Shown here in pieces: positions 37,601 through 48,930 of a DNA stretch of 64,000 bases (the stretch's first letter is position 1; every line of letters begins with the position of its first letter). Under the pieces are notes generated by a model, which saw nothing but the letters and a program-made list of their open reading frames with translations, searched no databases and had not been told where the DNA came from. Position numbers and translations under genes: made by a program. Origin of the DNA: Lutraria lutraria (taxonomy: Eukaryota; Mollusca; Bivalvia; Venerida; Mactridae); contig OZ026847.1 in assembly GCA_964023205.1 (NCBI GenBank), forward strand, positions 1,548,819 through 1,612,818, written 5' to 3'.

Positions 37601-38494
37601 CTCAACAATGTTTTAGATCGTTCACGTCAACATTGTGTTTTAGATCGTTCACGTCAACATTGTGTTTTAGATCGTTCACTCTCAACAATGTTTTAGATCG
37701 TTCACGTCAACAATGTGTTTTAGATCGTTCACTCTCAACATTGTTTTAGATCGTTCACGTCAACATTGTGTTTTAGATCGTTCACGTCAACATTGTGTTT
37801 TAGATCGTTCACGTCAACATTGTGTTTTAGATCGTTCACGTCAACATTGTGTTTTAGATCGTTCACGTCAACATTGTGTTTTAGATCGTTCACTCTCAAC
37901 AATGTGTTTTAGATCGTTCACGTCAACATTGTGTTTTAGATCGTTCACGTCAACATTGTGTTTTAGATCGTTCACTCTCAACAATGTGTTTTAGATCGTT
38001 CACGTCAACATTGTGTTTTAGATCGTTCACTCTCAACAATGTGTTTTAGATCGTTCACTCTCAACAATGTGTTTTAGATCGTTCACTCTCAACAATGTGT
38101 TTTAGATCGTTCACGTCAACATTGTGTTTTAGATCGTTCACGTCAACATTGTGTTTTAGATCGTTCACTCTCAACAATGTGTTTTAGATCGTTCACTCTC
38201 AACAGTGTGTTTTAGATCGTTCACTCTCAACATTGTTTTAGATCGTTCACGTCAACATTGTGTTTTAGATCGTTCACGTCAACATTGTGTTTTAGATCGT
38301 TCACGTCAATATTGTGTTTTAGATCGTTCACTCTCAACAATGTTTTAGATCGTTCACGTCAACATTGTGTTTTAGATCGTTCACGTCAACATTGTGTTTT
38401 AGATCGTTCACTCTCAACAATGTTTTAGATCGTTCACTCTCAACAATGTTTTAGATCGTTCACTCTCAACAATGTTTTAGATCGTTCACTCTCA
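34611..38494 (+). repeat. 26/27/28-bp minisatellite, about 3.9 kb
   Basis: Three interleaved length variants share TTTTAGATCGTTCAC. They are followed by GTCAACATTGTG (27 bp), TCTCAACAATGTG (28 bp) or TCTCAACAATG (26 bp). The 27-bp variant is a multiple of three and creates long artefactual open frames. The pattern of variants recurs in blocks; for instance 36795-37076 and 37713-37994 are equivalent, offset by 918 bp. A 78-bp non-repeat segment interrupts one unit at 34663-34740. Confidence 0.97.
34663..34740 (+). repeat. 78-bp insertion inside the array, identical to the array's right flank
   Basis: This segment (starting CATTTACTGTTATAGTATAA) is identical to 38881-38958, in the same orientation, 4,218 bp away. 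It lies between GAT and CGTTCAC of one repeat unit, so the unit is cut precisely in two. Confidence 0.95.
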
Positions 38495-38534
38495 ATGTTT
38501 TCAAAATGATGGATATGTTATTTAATGTGATAAT

Positions 38535-38670
38535 TGTGGGAGGAGCAGTTGTGTATTGGTAGAGCGTCGGACTCCTAACACGGAGGTTGCGGGTTCGCGG
38601 AAATCGACCAGAACCTTCACAATCCCTTCTTTCGGTGCGAGTACTGGTCAGAATACAGGAAGCAGTCGTT
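38535..38670 (+). mobile_element. tRNA-derived SINE fragment
   Basis: The segment TATTGGTAGAGCGTCGGACT is a good tRNA A box. ACTCCTAACACGGAGGT can form an anticodon arm, and GCGGGTTCGCGG is a degenerate B box. The acceptor and T stems do not pair cleanly and a non-tRNA tail follows (GAGTACTGGTCAGAATACAG), so I call it a SINE head and not a functional tRNA. Confidence 0.55.
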
Positions 38671-40324
38671 GAGAGTAGTTAATATAAGTTGTAAGAATTT
38701 GCTCTACAATCGATTGAAAATAATAACGTTTAAACAAATGTGATTATTACATGTACATGCAGCAGACAGTGTACTCATATATAGGCAATGGCTTTCTTGT
38801 CTTGATTATCTGTAAGAAAATTTTAACTGAAGTCAGCAGATTTAATACATTGAATGTCAAGGCTACACCTTTAAAACAAGCATTTACTGTTATAGTATAA
38901 CAAAGTGATAGAATGATAGAAGTGTATGTCAGTATCCACCAGGACAATACAAACTTATACAATACTAGCACAATCAGTAACTAGACTGTTTATTGTATAC
39001 CAGTTGGGGACGAGATTATATAGTTATTTGTTAGGGACAGTATACCAACCACTGTTTTACCGTATTGTAATAATTGAATACAGAGATCTTGTAATTGGGT
39101 TTAGTGTATCTAACAATGAAATACCTTGTTTGTCCATTTTTATTATCATAGGCTAAATTAAATCCGTGTGGTACCCGATGTATTAAAGCTATCGTCTCAT
39201 ATTCTGATGCTGATTTTATTTAGGCTCCGTGATATTATTTCCGTTTTGAAAAATAATTGTGAACATGCCATTTTCTTGCCGTGCATAACATTTTTAATGT
39301 TTTACAAAAATGTGTGTTAAATTGCTATTGTTCTTTACGCATTAGTTTGTTCTATTCGATATACTAGTATTTAGTCTAGTTTGAAAACGAGACAGATTTA
39401 TGTGATGTACATTTTATGAGCAAGACGCTGTAAGTTGTTGAACAGAGGTATCTGTCATCACTCGGATGACCACATATTTAGAATATTACGAGATATTTAA
39501 AGTTGTTTTTATTTCGACGACAACAATAACATCAAATTACAAAATATTTGGTGCCAGACTGGACTTATAAACAGACGATCTTTACTTTAGGGAACATGGG
39601 TGTATGTGTGTTGACCTCAACTCAGTGTGATGGCAGAAATTTTCCATGGACAAGATAGTGCTTAATTGTTTATGTTCAATATGTCAGTTTAAACTTTTGG
39701 ATTTTGTTCTGATTTTTTGAAATACTTATAATCGTTTGAAAATTTAGTGGACTGTGCTGTAGTATGTAATAAGACATTTTAGTGTGCATCTTTGTGTCAT
39801 TCTATTCAAATATGCCTGTGTTAAAGAGAAAACGTTTGTCTTTGTTATTGCGGTTTGGGAGACCAGAGTACACGGTAATTATGTTTCAACTGTTGGCTTA
39901 AAATGTATTGCTAAACTAAAATCAGTACAGTTTTCTCAGTTTAATGTCATCGACCATCTACCTAAGTATATTGATTTTGTGTTTCCTGGAGTATCTGATA
40001 TGTTAATAATCATGATGTTACATACACATTATATCCATACAGTCAGTCCTGTGTTTGCCGTTTATATGCAGTTATAAAACTAGGGTGCGTATGTCTGTGA
40101 TGCACCATTTACTATAGTAAGCTGTAAATAGTTTTGTGATAAAGAGTCGCTGTCAATGACGTGTAACAGAATCAATTAAGGAGAATTAAGTGTTTTCATT
40201 AACACGTGATTAACGAGACAGTGCAACTCTTTAGCTAAAACCCAAGTTCACTCCAAGGTTTCGTAATTGGAACGACCGAATGTTTAATTGTCTTAATTAG
40301 GTTGTCCACAAAATAGTTTTCATA
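38671..40324. other. Intronic sequence without recognised genes
   Basis: It contains the 38881-38958 parent of the 78-bp duplicated segment. An open frame at 39784-40077 lacks domains and convincing splice sites. The rest is AT-rich. Confidence 0.45.
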
Positions 40325-42068
40325 TTTTTAGCTCACAAAAGCACGAATGTGCTCAGGGTGAGCTTTTGTGATCGCCCTGCGTCCATCGTGCGTCGTTCGT
40401 CGTGAAGTGGCGTCCATATTTACTTAAAACAACATTTCCTCCTACACCGCTATGCCGATTGCAACCAAACTTTGCTGGAATGATCCTTGGGTGGTCCCCT
40501 TTCAAAGTTGTTCAAAAAATTAAATTTCATTAAAAACTTCATAGAAAAAACTTAAACAATCTTCTTGTCCGAAACCACAGGGCCTAGAGCTGAGATATTT
40601 GGCATATAGCATTGTCTAGTGGACCTCTACCAAGTTTGTTCAAATTATTGCCCTAGGGTCAAAATTGGCCCCGCCCCGGGGGTCACTTTATTTATATAGG
40701 CTTATATAGGAAAATTTAAAAAATCTTCTCTGAAACCGCATGGCGTAGAGCTAAGATATTTGACATATAGCATTGTCTAGTGGACCTCTACCAAGTTTGT
40801 TCAAATTATTGCCCTAGGGTCAAAATTGGCCCCGCCCCGGGGGTCACTTGATTTATAAAGACTTATATAGGAAAATTTAAAAAATCTTCTTCTCCGAAAC
40901 CGCAAGGCCTAGAGCTTAGATATTTTGTATGTGGCATTGTCTAGTGGACGTCTACCAAGTTTGTTCAAATTATGGCCCCGGGGTCAAAATTGGCCTTGCC
41001 CTGGGGTTTATTCTATTTTATATAGGAAAATTTGAAAAATCTTCTTCTCCTAAACCACAAGGCCTAGAGCTAAGATATTTGGTGTGTAGCATTGTCTAGT
41101 GAACCTCTACCAAGTTTGTTCAAATTATTGCTCTAGGGTCATAATTGGCCCCGCCCCGGGGGTCACTTGATTTATAAAGACTTATATAGGAAAAATTAAA
41201 AAATCTTCTTCTCCGTAACCGCAAAGCCTAGAGCTTAGATATTTTGTATGTGGCATTGTCTAGTGGACGTCTACCAAGTTTGTTCAAATTATGGCCCCGG
41301 GGTCAAAATTGGCCCTGCCCTGGGGTTTATTCTGTTTTATATAGGAAAATTTGAAAAATCTTCTTCTCCTAAACCACAAGGCCTAGAGCTAGGATATTTG
41401 GTGTGTAGCATTGTCTAGTGGACATCTACCAAGTTTGGTCAAATTATTGCCCTAGGGTCAAAATTGGCCCCGCCCCGGGGGTCACTTGATTTATAAAGAC
41501 TTGTATAATAGGAAAATTTAAAAAATCTTCTCCGAAACCGCAAGGCCTAGAGCTTAGATATTTTGTATGTGGCATTGTCTAGTGGACCTCTACCAAGTTT
41601 GTTCAAATTATGGCCCCGGGGTCAAAATTGGCCCTGCCCTGAGGTTTATTCTATTTTATATAGGAAAATTTGAAAAATCTTCTTCTCCGAAACCACAAGG
41701 CCTAGAGCTAAGATATTTGGTATGTAGCCTTTTCTAGTGGACCTTTACCAAGTTTGGTCAAATTATTGCACTAGGGTCAAAATTGGCCCCGCCACAGGGG
41801 TCACTTGATTTATATAGGCTTATATAGGAAATTTTTTAAAATCTTCTCCGAAACCACAAGGCCTAGAGTTAAGATATTTTGTATGTAGTATTGTCTAGCA
41901 GACCTCTTCCAAATTTGTTCATATTATGGCCTTGGGGTAAAAATTGGCCCTGGCCTTGATCACTTGATTTTACTTGGACTCGTGTAAAAATATTTTAACA
42001 ATGTTCGTCTCCAAGGGACCTTTTTTCCTGGTGAGCATTTACAGGGCCATCATGGCCCTCTTGTTTTT
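40325..42068 (+). mobile_element. Dispersed mollusc repeat with 160-bp internal tandem units (copy 1)
   Basis: It begins TTTTTAGCTCACAAAAGCAC, with an early hairpin-forming GCTCAC...GGTGAGC pair and a GTCCATCGTGCGTCGTTCGT block. About nine units of 156-163 bp follow, each with AAACCACAAGGCCTAGAGCT, GCATTGTCTAGTGGACCTCT and ACCAAGTTTGTTCAAATTAT. It ends GGTGAGCATTTACAGGGCCA followed by TCATGGCCCTCTTG, where GGGCCATCATGGCCC is a perfect short hairpin. The tandem core and 3' hairpin resemble non-autonomous Helentron-type elements; that assignment is inference. No ORF is present. Confidence 0.8.
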
Positions 42069-42424
42069 CTACTGGCGGATACATGTTTCAGAAAAAACCG
42101 TATCAAACGACAATATTGACCGCGAACTATGTAAGGAATTTTAAATCCAGTACGGTTTATAAGTTGTTTATGCTTTTATTGTACCGGAAGAACGCCAATG
42201 TACGGCTGATTTAAGCTGTACATGCTAGGCTTTTCAAATTCTCCATTAAAATTTAATGTAGATCTATATAAGCCTTTACACCTACATCATACTCTGACAA
42301 TGAAAGCTATGCTGACTTTTTTTTAAAGCATGCTTTTTGTTGTTGGTGTATATAAATGCACATGTAAATAAGTCGACTGACACATGGTTGTATAAGATGT
42401 TTGTCTATGATGTTTGAACGGATT
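42069..42424. other. Intronic spacer, nothing recognised
   Basis: Short AT-rich spacer between the 160-bp-unit element and the 61-bp array. Confidence 0.4.
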
Positions 42425-45400
42425 TATTTGTCATATGAATTATAGTCTATCCATTTTATTTATGTTACCCAACGTTTTACTTTATGACATATCATATAAA
42501 TTATAGTCTGTCCATTTCATTTATGTTACCCAACGTTTTACTTTATGACATATCATATAAATTATAGTCTATCCATTTTATTTATGTTACCCAACGTTTT
42601 ACTTTATGACATATCATATAAATTATAGTCTATCCATTTTATTTATGTTACCCAACGTTTTACTTTATGACATATCATATAAATTATAGTCTGTCCATTT
42701 CATTTATGTTACCCAACGTTTTACTTTATGACATATCATATAAATTATAGTCTGTCCATTTCATTTATGTTACCCAACGTTTTACTTTATGACATATCAT
42801 ATAAATTATAGTCTGTCCATTTCATTTATGTTACCCAACGTTTTACTTTATGACATATCATATAAATTATAGTCTGTCCATTTCATTTATGTTACCCAAT
42901 GTGCTACTCTATGACATATCATATAAATTATAGTCTGTCCATTTCACTTATGTTACCCAACGTGCTACTCTATGACATATCATATAAATTATAGTCTGTC
43001 CATTTCATTTATGTTACCCAACGTGCTACTCTATGACATATCATATAAATTATAGTCTGTCCATTTCATTTATGTTACCCAACGTGCTACTCTATGACAT
43101 ATCATATAAATTATAGTCTGTCCATTTCATTTATGTTACCCAACGTGTTACTTTATGACATATCATATAAATTATAGTCTGTCCATTTCATTTATGTTAC
43201 CCAACGTGCTACTCTATGACATATCATATAAATTATAGTCTGTCCATTTCATGTATGTTACCCAACGTGCTACTCTATGACATATCATATAAATTATAGT
43301 CTGTCCATTTCATTTATGTTACCCAACGTGCTACTCTATGACATATCATATAAATTATAGTCTTTCCATTTCATTTATGTTACCCAACGTGCTACTCTAT
43401 GACATATCATATAAATTATAGTCTGTCCATTTCATTTATGTTACCCAACGTGCTACTCTATGACATATCATATAAATTATAGTCTGTCCATTTCATTTAT
43501 GTTACCCAACGTGCTACTCTATGTCATATCATATAAATTATAGTCTGTCCATTTCATTTATGTTACCCAACGTGCTACTCTATGACATATCATATAAATT
43601 ATAGTCTGTCCATTTCATTTATGTTACCCAACGTGCTACTCTATGACATATCATATAAATTATAGTCTGTCCATTTCATTTATGTTACCCAACGTGCTAC
43701 TCTATGACATATCATATAAATTATAGTCTATCCATTTCATTTATGTTACCCAACGTGCTACTCTATGACATATTATATAAAGTATAGTCTATCCATTTCA
43801 TTTATGTTACCCAACGTGCTACTCTATGACATATCATATAAATTATAATCTGTCCATCTTATGTATGTTACCCGACGTGCTACTCTATGACATATTATAT
43901 AAATTATAGTCTGTCCATTTCATTTATGTTACCCAACGTGCTACTCTATGACATATTATATAAATTATAGTCTATCCATTTCATTTATGTTACCCAACGT
44001 GCTACTCTATGACATATCATATAAATTATAGTCTGTCCATTTCATTTATGTTACCCAACGTGCTACTCTATGACATATCATATAAATTATAATCTGTCCA
44101 TCTTATGTATGTTACCCGACGTGCTACTCTATGACATATTATATAAATTATAATCTGTCCATCTTATGTATGTTACCCAACGTGCTACTCTATGACATAT
44201 TATATAAATTATAGTCTATCCATTTCATTTATGTTACCCAACGTGCTACTCTATGACATATTATATAAATTATAATCTGTCCATCTTATGTATGTTACCC
44301 AACGTGCTACTCTATGACATATCATATAAATTATAGTCTGTCCATTTCATTTATGTTACCCAACGTGCTACTCTATGACATATCATATAAATTATAGTCT
44401 GTCCATTTCATTTATGTTACCCAACGTGCTACTCTATGACATATCATATAAATTATAGTCTGTCCATTTCATTTATGTTACCCAACGTGCTACTCTATGA
44501 CATATCATATAAATTATAGTCTGTCCATTTCATTTATGTTACCCAACGTGCTACTCTATGACATATCATATAAATTATAGTCTGTTCATTTCATTTATGT
44601 TACCCAACGTGCTACTCTATGACATATCATATAAATTATAGTCTGTCCATTTCATTTATGTTACCCAACGTGCTACTCTATGACATATCATATAAATTAT
44701 AGTCTGTCCATTTCATTTATGTTACCCAACGTGCTACTCTATGTCATATCATATAAATTATAGTCTGTCCATTTCATTTATGTTACCCAACGTGCTACTC
44801 TATGACATATCATATAAATTATAGTCTGTCCATTTCATTTATGTTACCCAACGTGCTACTCTATGACATATCATATAAATTATAGTCTGTCCATTTCATT
44901 TATGTTACCCAACGTGCTACTCTATGACATGTCATATAAATTATAGTCTATCCATTTCATTTATGTTACCCAACGTGCTACTCTATGACATATTATATAA
45001 AGTATAGTCTATCCATTTCATTTATGTTACCCAACGTGCTACTCTATGTCATATCATATAAATTATAGTCTGTCCATTTCATTTATGTTACCCAACGTGC
45101 TACTTTATGACATATTATATAAATTATAGTCTATCCATTTCATTTATGTTACCCAACGTGCTACTCTATGACATATCATATAAATTATAGTCTGTCCATT
45201 TCATTTATGTTACCCAACGTGCTACTCTATGACATATCATATAAATTATAATCTGTCCATCTTATGTATGTTACCCAACGTGCTACTCTATGACATATTA
45301 TATAAATTATAATCTGTCCATCTTATGTATGTTACCCAACGTGCTACTCTATGACATATTATATAAATTATAGTCTATCCATTTAATTTATGTTACCCAA

Positions 45401-45975
45401 CGTGCTACTCTATGACATATTATATAAATTATAATCTGTCCATCTTATGTATGTTACCCAACGTGCTACTCTATGACATATCATATAAATTATAATCTGT
45501 CCATCTTATGTATGTTACCCAACGTGCTACTCTATGACATATTATATAAATTATAGTCTATCCATTTCATTTATGTTACCCAACGTGCTACTCTATGACA
45601 TATCATATAAATTATAGTCTGTCCATTTCATTTATGTTACCCAACGTGCTACTCTATGACATATCATATAAATTATAGTCTATCCATTTCATTTATGTTA
45701 CCCAACGTGCTACTCTATGACATATTATATAAATTATAGTCTGCCCATTTCATTTATGTTACCCAACGTGCTACTCTATGTCATATCATATAAATTATAG
45801 TCTGTCCATTTCATTTATGTTACCCAACGTGCTACTCTATGACATATTATATAAATTATAGTCTATCCATTTCATTTATGTTACCCAACGTGCTACTTTA
45901 TGACATGTCATATAAATTATAATCTGTCCATCTTATGTATGTTAGCCAACGTGCTACTCTATAACATATCATATT
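42425..45975 (+). repeat. 61-bp satellite array, about 58 units
   Basis: The unit includes TATCATATAAATTATAGTCT, GTCCATTTCATTTATGTTAC and CCAACGTGCTACTCTATGACA, with a strict 61-bp period. The first eight or so units carry CGTTTTACTTTA. Later ones carry CGTGCTACTCTA, and a third variant has ATAATCTGTCCATCTTATGT. Rare variants recur exactly 1,220 bp (20 units) apart: ATGTCATATC at 43521 and 44741, and TATTATATAAAGTATAG at 43771 and 44991. Confidence 0.97.
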
Positions 45976-46387
45976 TCCTGAATGGAGTTATTTTCCAATT
46001 TCTACCGAAATATAAGGGTATGTTTGCATGCAGTTATTCTGACAATGGATATTTTGTGTACGATGTTTTGGCCGATTTATAACCGCGAGGCGTTTCAAAA
46101 TGTCCGTCTATTAAAAATGCAAACTTGCCTGACATTCATGTAATTGTAATGAAAACAAAGTTTCAGTTAATTCAAACCGTTAAATTCAAAGTGAGGCATA
46201 CAACTTCTTATAAGGACCTTAGATTTATGTACATTTCTTCAAAGCCTTACACTCTGCATGATTTCCATGCTTTGTTGACATTAATGTGTCGATATTGCAC
46301 GAGATTGTCGTGCTTTTATAAACACATGTGACGTGTAACTTCCGGTAATCCGTTCACTATTCTGTGTATAATAAAACATAGATAAGT
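45976..46387. other. Intronic sequence upstream of a candidate first exon
   Basis: Nothing definite. If the ATG at 46388 is used as a start, this stretch would contain its promoter and 5' leader, but I see no clear promoter element. Confidence 0.35.
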
Positions 46388-46480
46388 ATGGCAGACTTAT
46401 ACCTTCTGTTGCAGGCGTTCAGTATTTTTCTAATTCTGTATTTGTATATATTATTGATGATTGAGTTATTTGAAGATTTG
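46388..46480 (+). CDS. Candidate alternative first exon with hydrophobic anchor (31 codons)
   Basis: ATG at 46388 (context AAGTATGG, A at -3 and G at +4) opens MADLYLLLQAFSIFLILYLY, then ILLMIELFEDL. The frame ends at a near-ideal donor (GATTTG|GTAAGT) in phase 0, compatible with the acceptor at 47078 only 597 bp away. Residues 4-26 are strongly hydrophobic and could be a signal anchor, giving a 535 aa membrane-inserted form with PH3 and the coiled coil. A T-rich frame is hydrophobic by default, so the anchor may be an artefact of composition. Confidence 0.4.
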
Positions 46481-47077
46481 GTAAGTGAAAATTACATTAG
46501 ATAAACTGTAGATTTTTATCAGTTCAATATAACTGTACCTGACAGACTATAGCTGGAGAGAAATTTTTAAGGTAGTTCAAAAGAAAAATAGATTTTTGAT
46601 ATATTCTTGCTGTTTCTTTCAATCATCGAAGTGCTAAGTACGTTAGTTATAGGTTCACACTATTCTGACATGGTTTTTGTTTTACTTCAAGGTTCATGAG
46701 TGTGCTGATGAGGTTCTGTTCAATATAGTTTATCTATGTCTATGTTCGAGCTGTTGTTATGTTTTGAAACGCATTTCTTAGTTTGGTATAATTTTATTGC
46801 GTAGTTTATACATACCATTCACACATCATCAACAGCTGAATTGATCTGTTTCTGATTAGAATGTGTCAATCAGATAGAGAAATATGGAATACTTCATGAT
46901 ATTGGGTATTCTAAAAGATTCCTGAAACTATTTAACATTGAGTATATTACGAAAAGCAACATTCTAGACATACGTTGAAGACGTGTAATCATAGCAACAA
47001 TCACCTCTGTTATATAAGAGAATATTATATGAATGCTTTTAAAGTATTAGTGGACATGTTTTGATTTATATTTTCAG
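46481..47077 (+). other. Intronic sequence before the first shared exon
   Basis: It ends with the acceptor TTTATATTTTCAG. No other feature is seen. Confidence 0.5.
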
Positions 47078-47292
47078 GGCTCTAGAGAAGTCCGACGAAC
47101 AAGATCGTTCAACACAAACGGCATGTCGGAGTCTGAACAAGCCACGTCTCCGACGCCGTCAGATTCACCTTCGTCACCCAGGAAACGCCACAAACCTCTC
47201 GTCGTGAAGAAAGTAGCGGCTAAAGACTTAGAAGAGAAACAAAATATTGCTGGATATTTGGAGCGAAAGAGTTTTAGCACACAATGGATAAA
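47078..47292 (+). CDS. Exon: shared linker and start of PH domain 3
   Basis: This is the first exon common to all predicted isoforms. It enters in phase 0 with GSREVRRTRSFNTNG, continues through a Ser/Pro-rich stretch (SPTPSDSPSSPRKRHKP) with likely phosphorylation sites, and begins PH3 (IAGYLERKSFSTQWIK). It ends in phase 2 at AAA|GTACGT. The internal Met at 47123 (MSESEQ) could be a further start. The - strand open frame opposite it (47074-47382) is a shadow. Confidence 0.8.
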
Positions 47293-48388
47293 GTACGTGA
47301 ATTCTTTTACATCACGTAGCATTTGTACAATATAATTATGTAATGCATGTAGAGGCCTTCCCATATCTGATGACCAAACCATTAAACAACGTGTTAACGT
47401 CCTATATGTATATTTTTATTGTACGGAACACATTTAAAGTTAGTACAAGTTTGAACTTTTTCCGTAGTTTGGTTTTGTTTCGAAGGAAAATGCACGGTAT
47501 GAAATATTAATCAGGCACGTGCATATTTATTTATTCTGTATACATTGTAAGTTTTTAGATTAATAGGCTATATAATGTCAGTTTCATAGACTTTGGTTTC
47601 AATTATGTACATCATTTAAAGCTGTTAATCTTTGATAGAACAATGTTATATAGCTGCATATAATGAAGTGTTTGCTGAGGTAATTATCGGAACGTTTAGA
47701 CAAACAATCAGGGGGAGATCTACTTTACACGTCAATATTCTACAGTACAAGCTAGGTTTACAAAGATCCATTGTATCTTAAACAAAAAGCATTAAGTCGG
47801 GTAGATAAGACACGAGATTCGTGATCCGTTTCTCATTATGAAACTTTTACTTACGACAATGAATCCGCGAAATGGCACTTAAATGTCAAGGTTACTTGGA
47901 ATCAAGCCTGTCACGTGCGACCCTCGTGCTGCTGATGATGAGGTTTCCATGACAACTGTGATATTGTTCTTATATTTTATTTTCTCCTTTCAAATACTCC
48001 AATATCAACATCAGACATGTATAAGTACTTTTATGCTCTGATAGTGTATGAATTATTCACCATGTGTAACCTTTCCTATCATCGTATTTTATCACGTGAC
48101 TGATTTTTTATCAAAGAACTAAACTTATACGTGAGGCTCGGTACGTTCTTACAACAATAATTCAAACTCGTCAAAATCATCCTGATATTTGTCCAAAATT
48201 GATATTTCATGATGGAGAAATTGTAGAGCATGATCGACTTGTCGAATTAATAAATCGTCATATTAGGGTTAAAAATGCCTATCTTATAGAAGGATGAAAA
48301 GTGCGGACAGGCCCTTCTAATTCTAAATTGACGAAATACATAGCCGAAAAAACTTTTTTTTATCAAATGTATTTTTTCCCACTTGTAG
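47293..48388 (+). other. Intron within PH domain 3
   Basis: A 1,096 bp GT-AG intron. No repeat or second gene is recognised in it. Confidence 0.7.
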
Positions 48389-48542
48389 GTACTGGTATGT
48401 TTTACAACAAGGGACTTTATTCTGTTATCTGACGTCAGACGACAACGTGACTGTTGACGTGTTAAATCTCCATGGTTACACAGTAACTAGTCTCGTGGAT
48501 AAATTCCGAGGAAAACGATTCGTTATTCAGCTCTCCCATGAT
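48389..48542 (+). CDS. Exon: core of PH domain 3
   Basis: The acceptor CCCACTTGTAG ends at 48388. With the phase 2 join the peptide reads KYWYVLQQGTLFCYL and continues to RFVIQLSHD at the donor GAT|GTAAGT, phase 0. These are the central beta strands of a PH domain, with the typical W-x-V-L pattern. Confidence 0.85.
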
Positions 48543-48596
48543 GTAAGTAATTTATATACATATGATGATTATATATTTATATATATGTATGTATAC

Positions 48597-48720
48597 AGTA
48601 GAACCTCTCCAGAGCGACCCATTTTTGAGCAACACCCACCCTTCAACAACAACATGATTTTCCCCACTGCACGATGTAACTATCAATTTAATCTCTCAGG
48701 AGCAATAACCTCTCAATAAC
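48597..48720 (+). mobile_element. MITE-like element, ACCTCTCCA family
   Basis: It starts ACAGTAGAACCTCTCCAGAG, contains CAACAACAACATGATTTTCC and CACTGCACGATGTAAC, and ends GAGCAATAACCTCTCAATAA. This is the inverse orientation of the element at 23543-23725. Confidence 0.6.
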
Positions 48721-48734
48721 AAGAGAATTTTGCT

Positions 48735-48930
48735 ACCCCCTCTCACTGATAGAGGGTCGTGGGTTTGAACCCCTCTACCGACCATGTCTCTTTATGTGAG
48801 TAAGTAACCATTTGCTTACGGAGGATGGGAGTCTAGTACTGGTTCTTCCCAGGAACGATGCTTAGGTGAACTGTCCGCCTCATATGACACTGACTGTTGA
48901 AAAGGGGCGTAAAACTCGATATAAACAAAA
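48735..48930 (+). mobile_element. SINE fragment (tRNA-derived, 3' part)
   Basis: A B-box-like GGGTTTGAACCCC at about 48770 is followed by CTTACGGAGGATGGGAGTCT, CCAGGAACGATGCTTAGGTG and GGGGCGTAAAACTCGATATA. This layout is typical of molluscan tRNA-derived SINE tails. The A-box side is poor. It lies directly after the MITE-like element in the intron. Confidence 0.5.

Larger units (their letters stand above)
2341..47077 (+). other. Giant 44.7 kb intron of the long isoform, hosting alternative first exons and arrays
   Basis: The phase 0 donor at 2340/2341 and the phase 0 acceptor at 47077/47078 (TTTATATTTTCAG) bound a single intron in the long transcript. It holds one strong and up to four weaker candidate first exons, six large tandem arrays (about a quarter of its length) and many short inverted-repeat elements. 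No other convincing internal coding exon was found by eye, though small ones could be missed. Confidence 0.6.

Noticed and set aside
35739..37994. Several long open frames encoding repeats of MCFRSFTSTL / VLDRSRQHC
   Set aside because: They arise because the 27-bp minisatellite unit is a multiple of three with no stop in that frame. The frame breaks wherever 26- or 28-bp units occur, and there is no start or splice context.
38535..38607. Functional tRNA gene
   Set aside because: A and B boxes are present but acceptor and T stems do not pair and a non-tRNA tail follows, so a SINE head is more likely.
39784..40077. 97-codon + strand open frame
   Set aside because: No recognisable motif or splice context, and the start codon reading depends on a non-ATG codon.
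47074..47382. 102-codon - strand open frame
   Set aside because: It is the shadow of the + strand exon 47078-47292, which has consistent splice sites and a PH-domain start.
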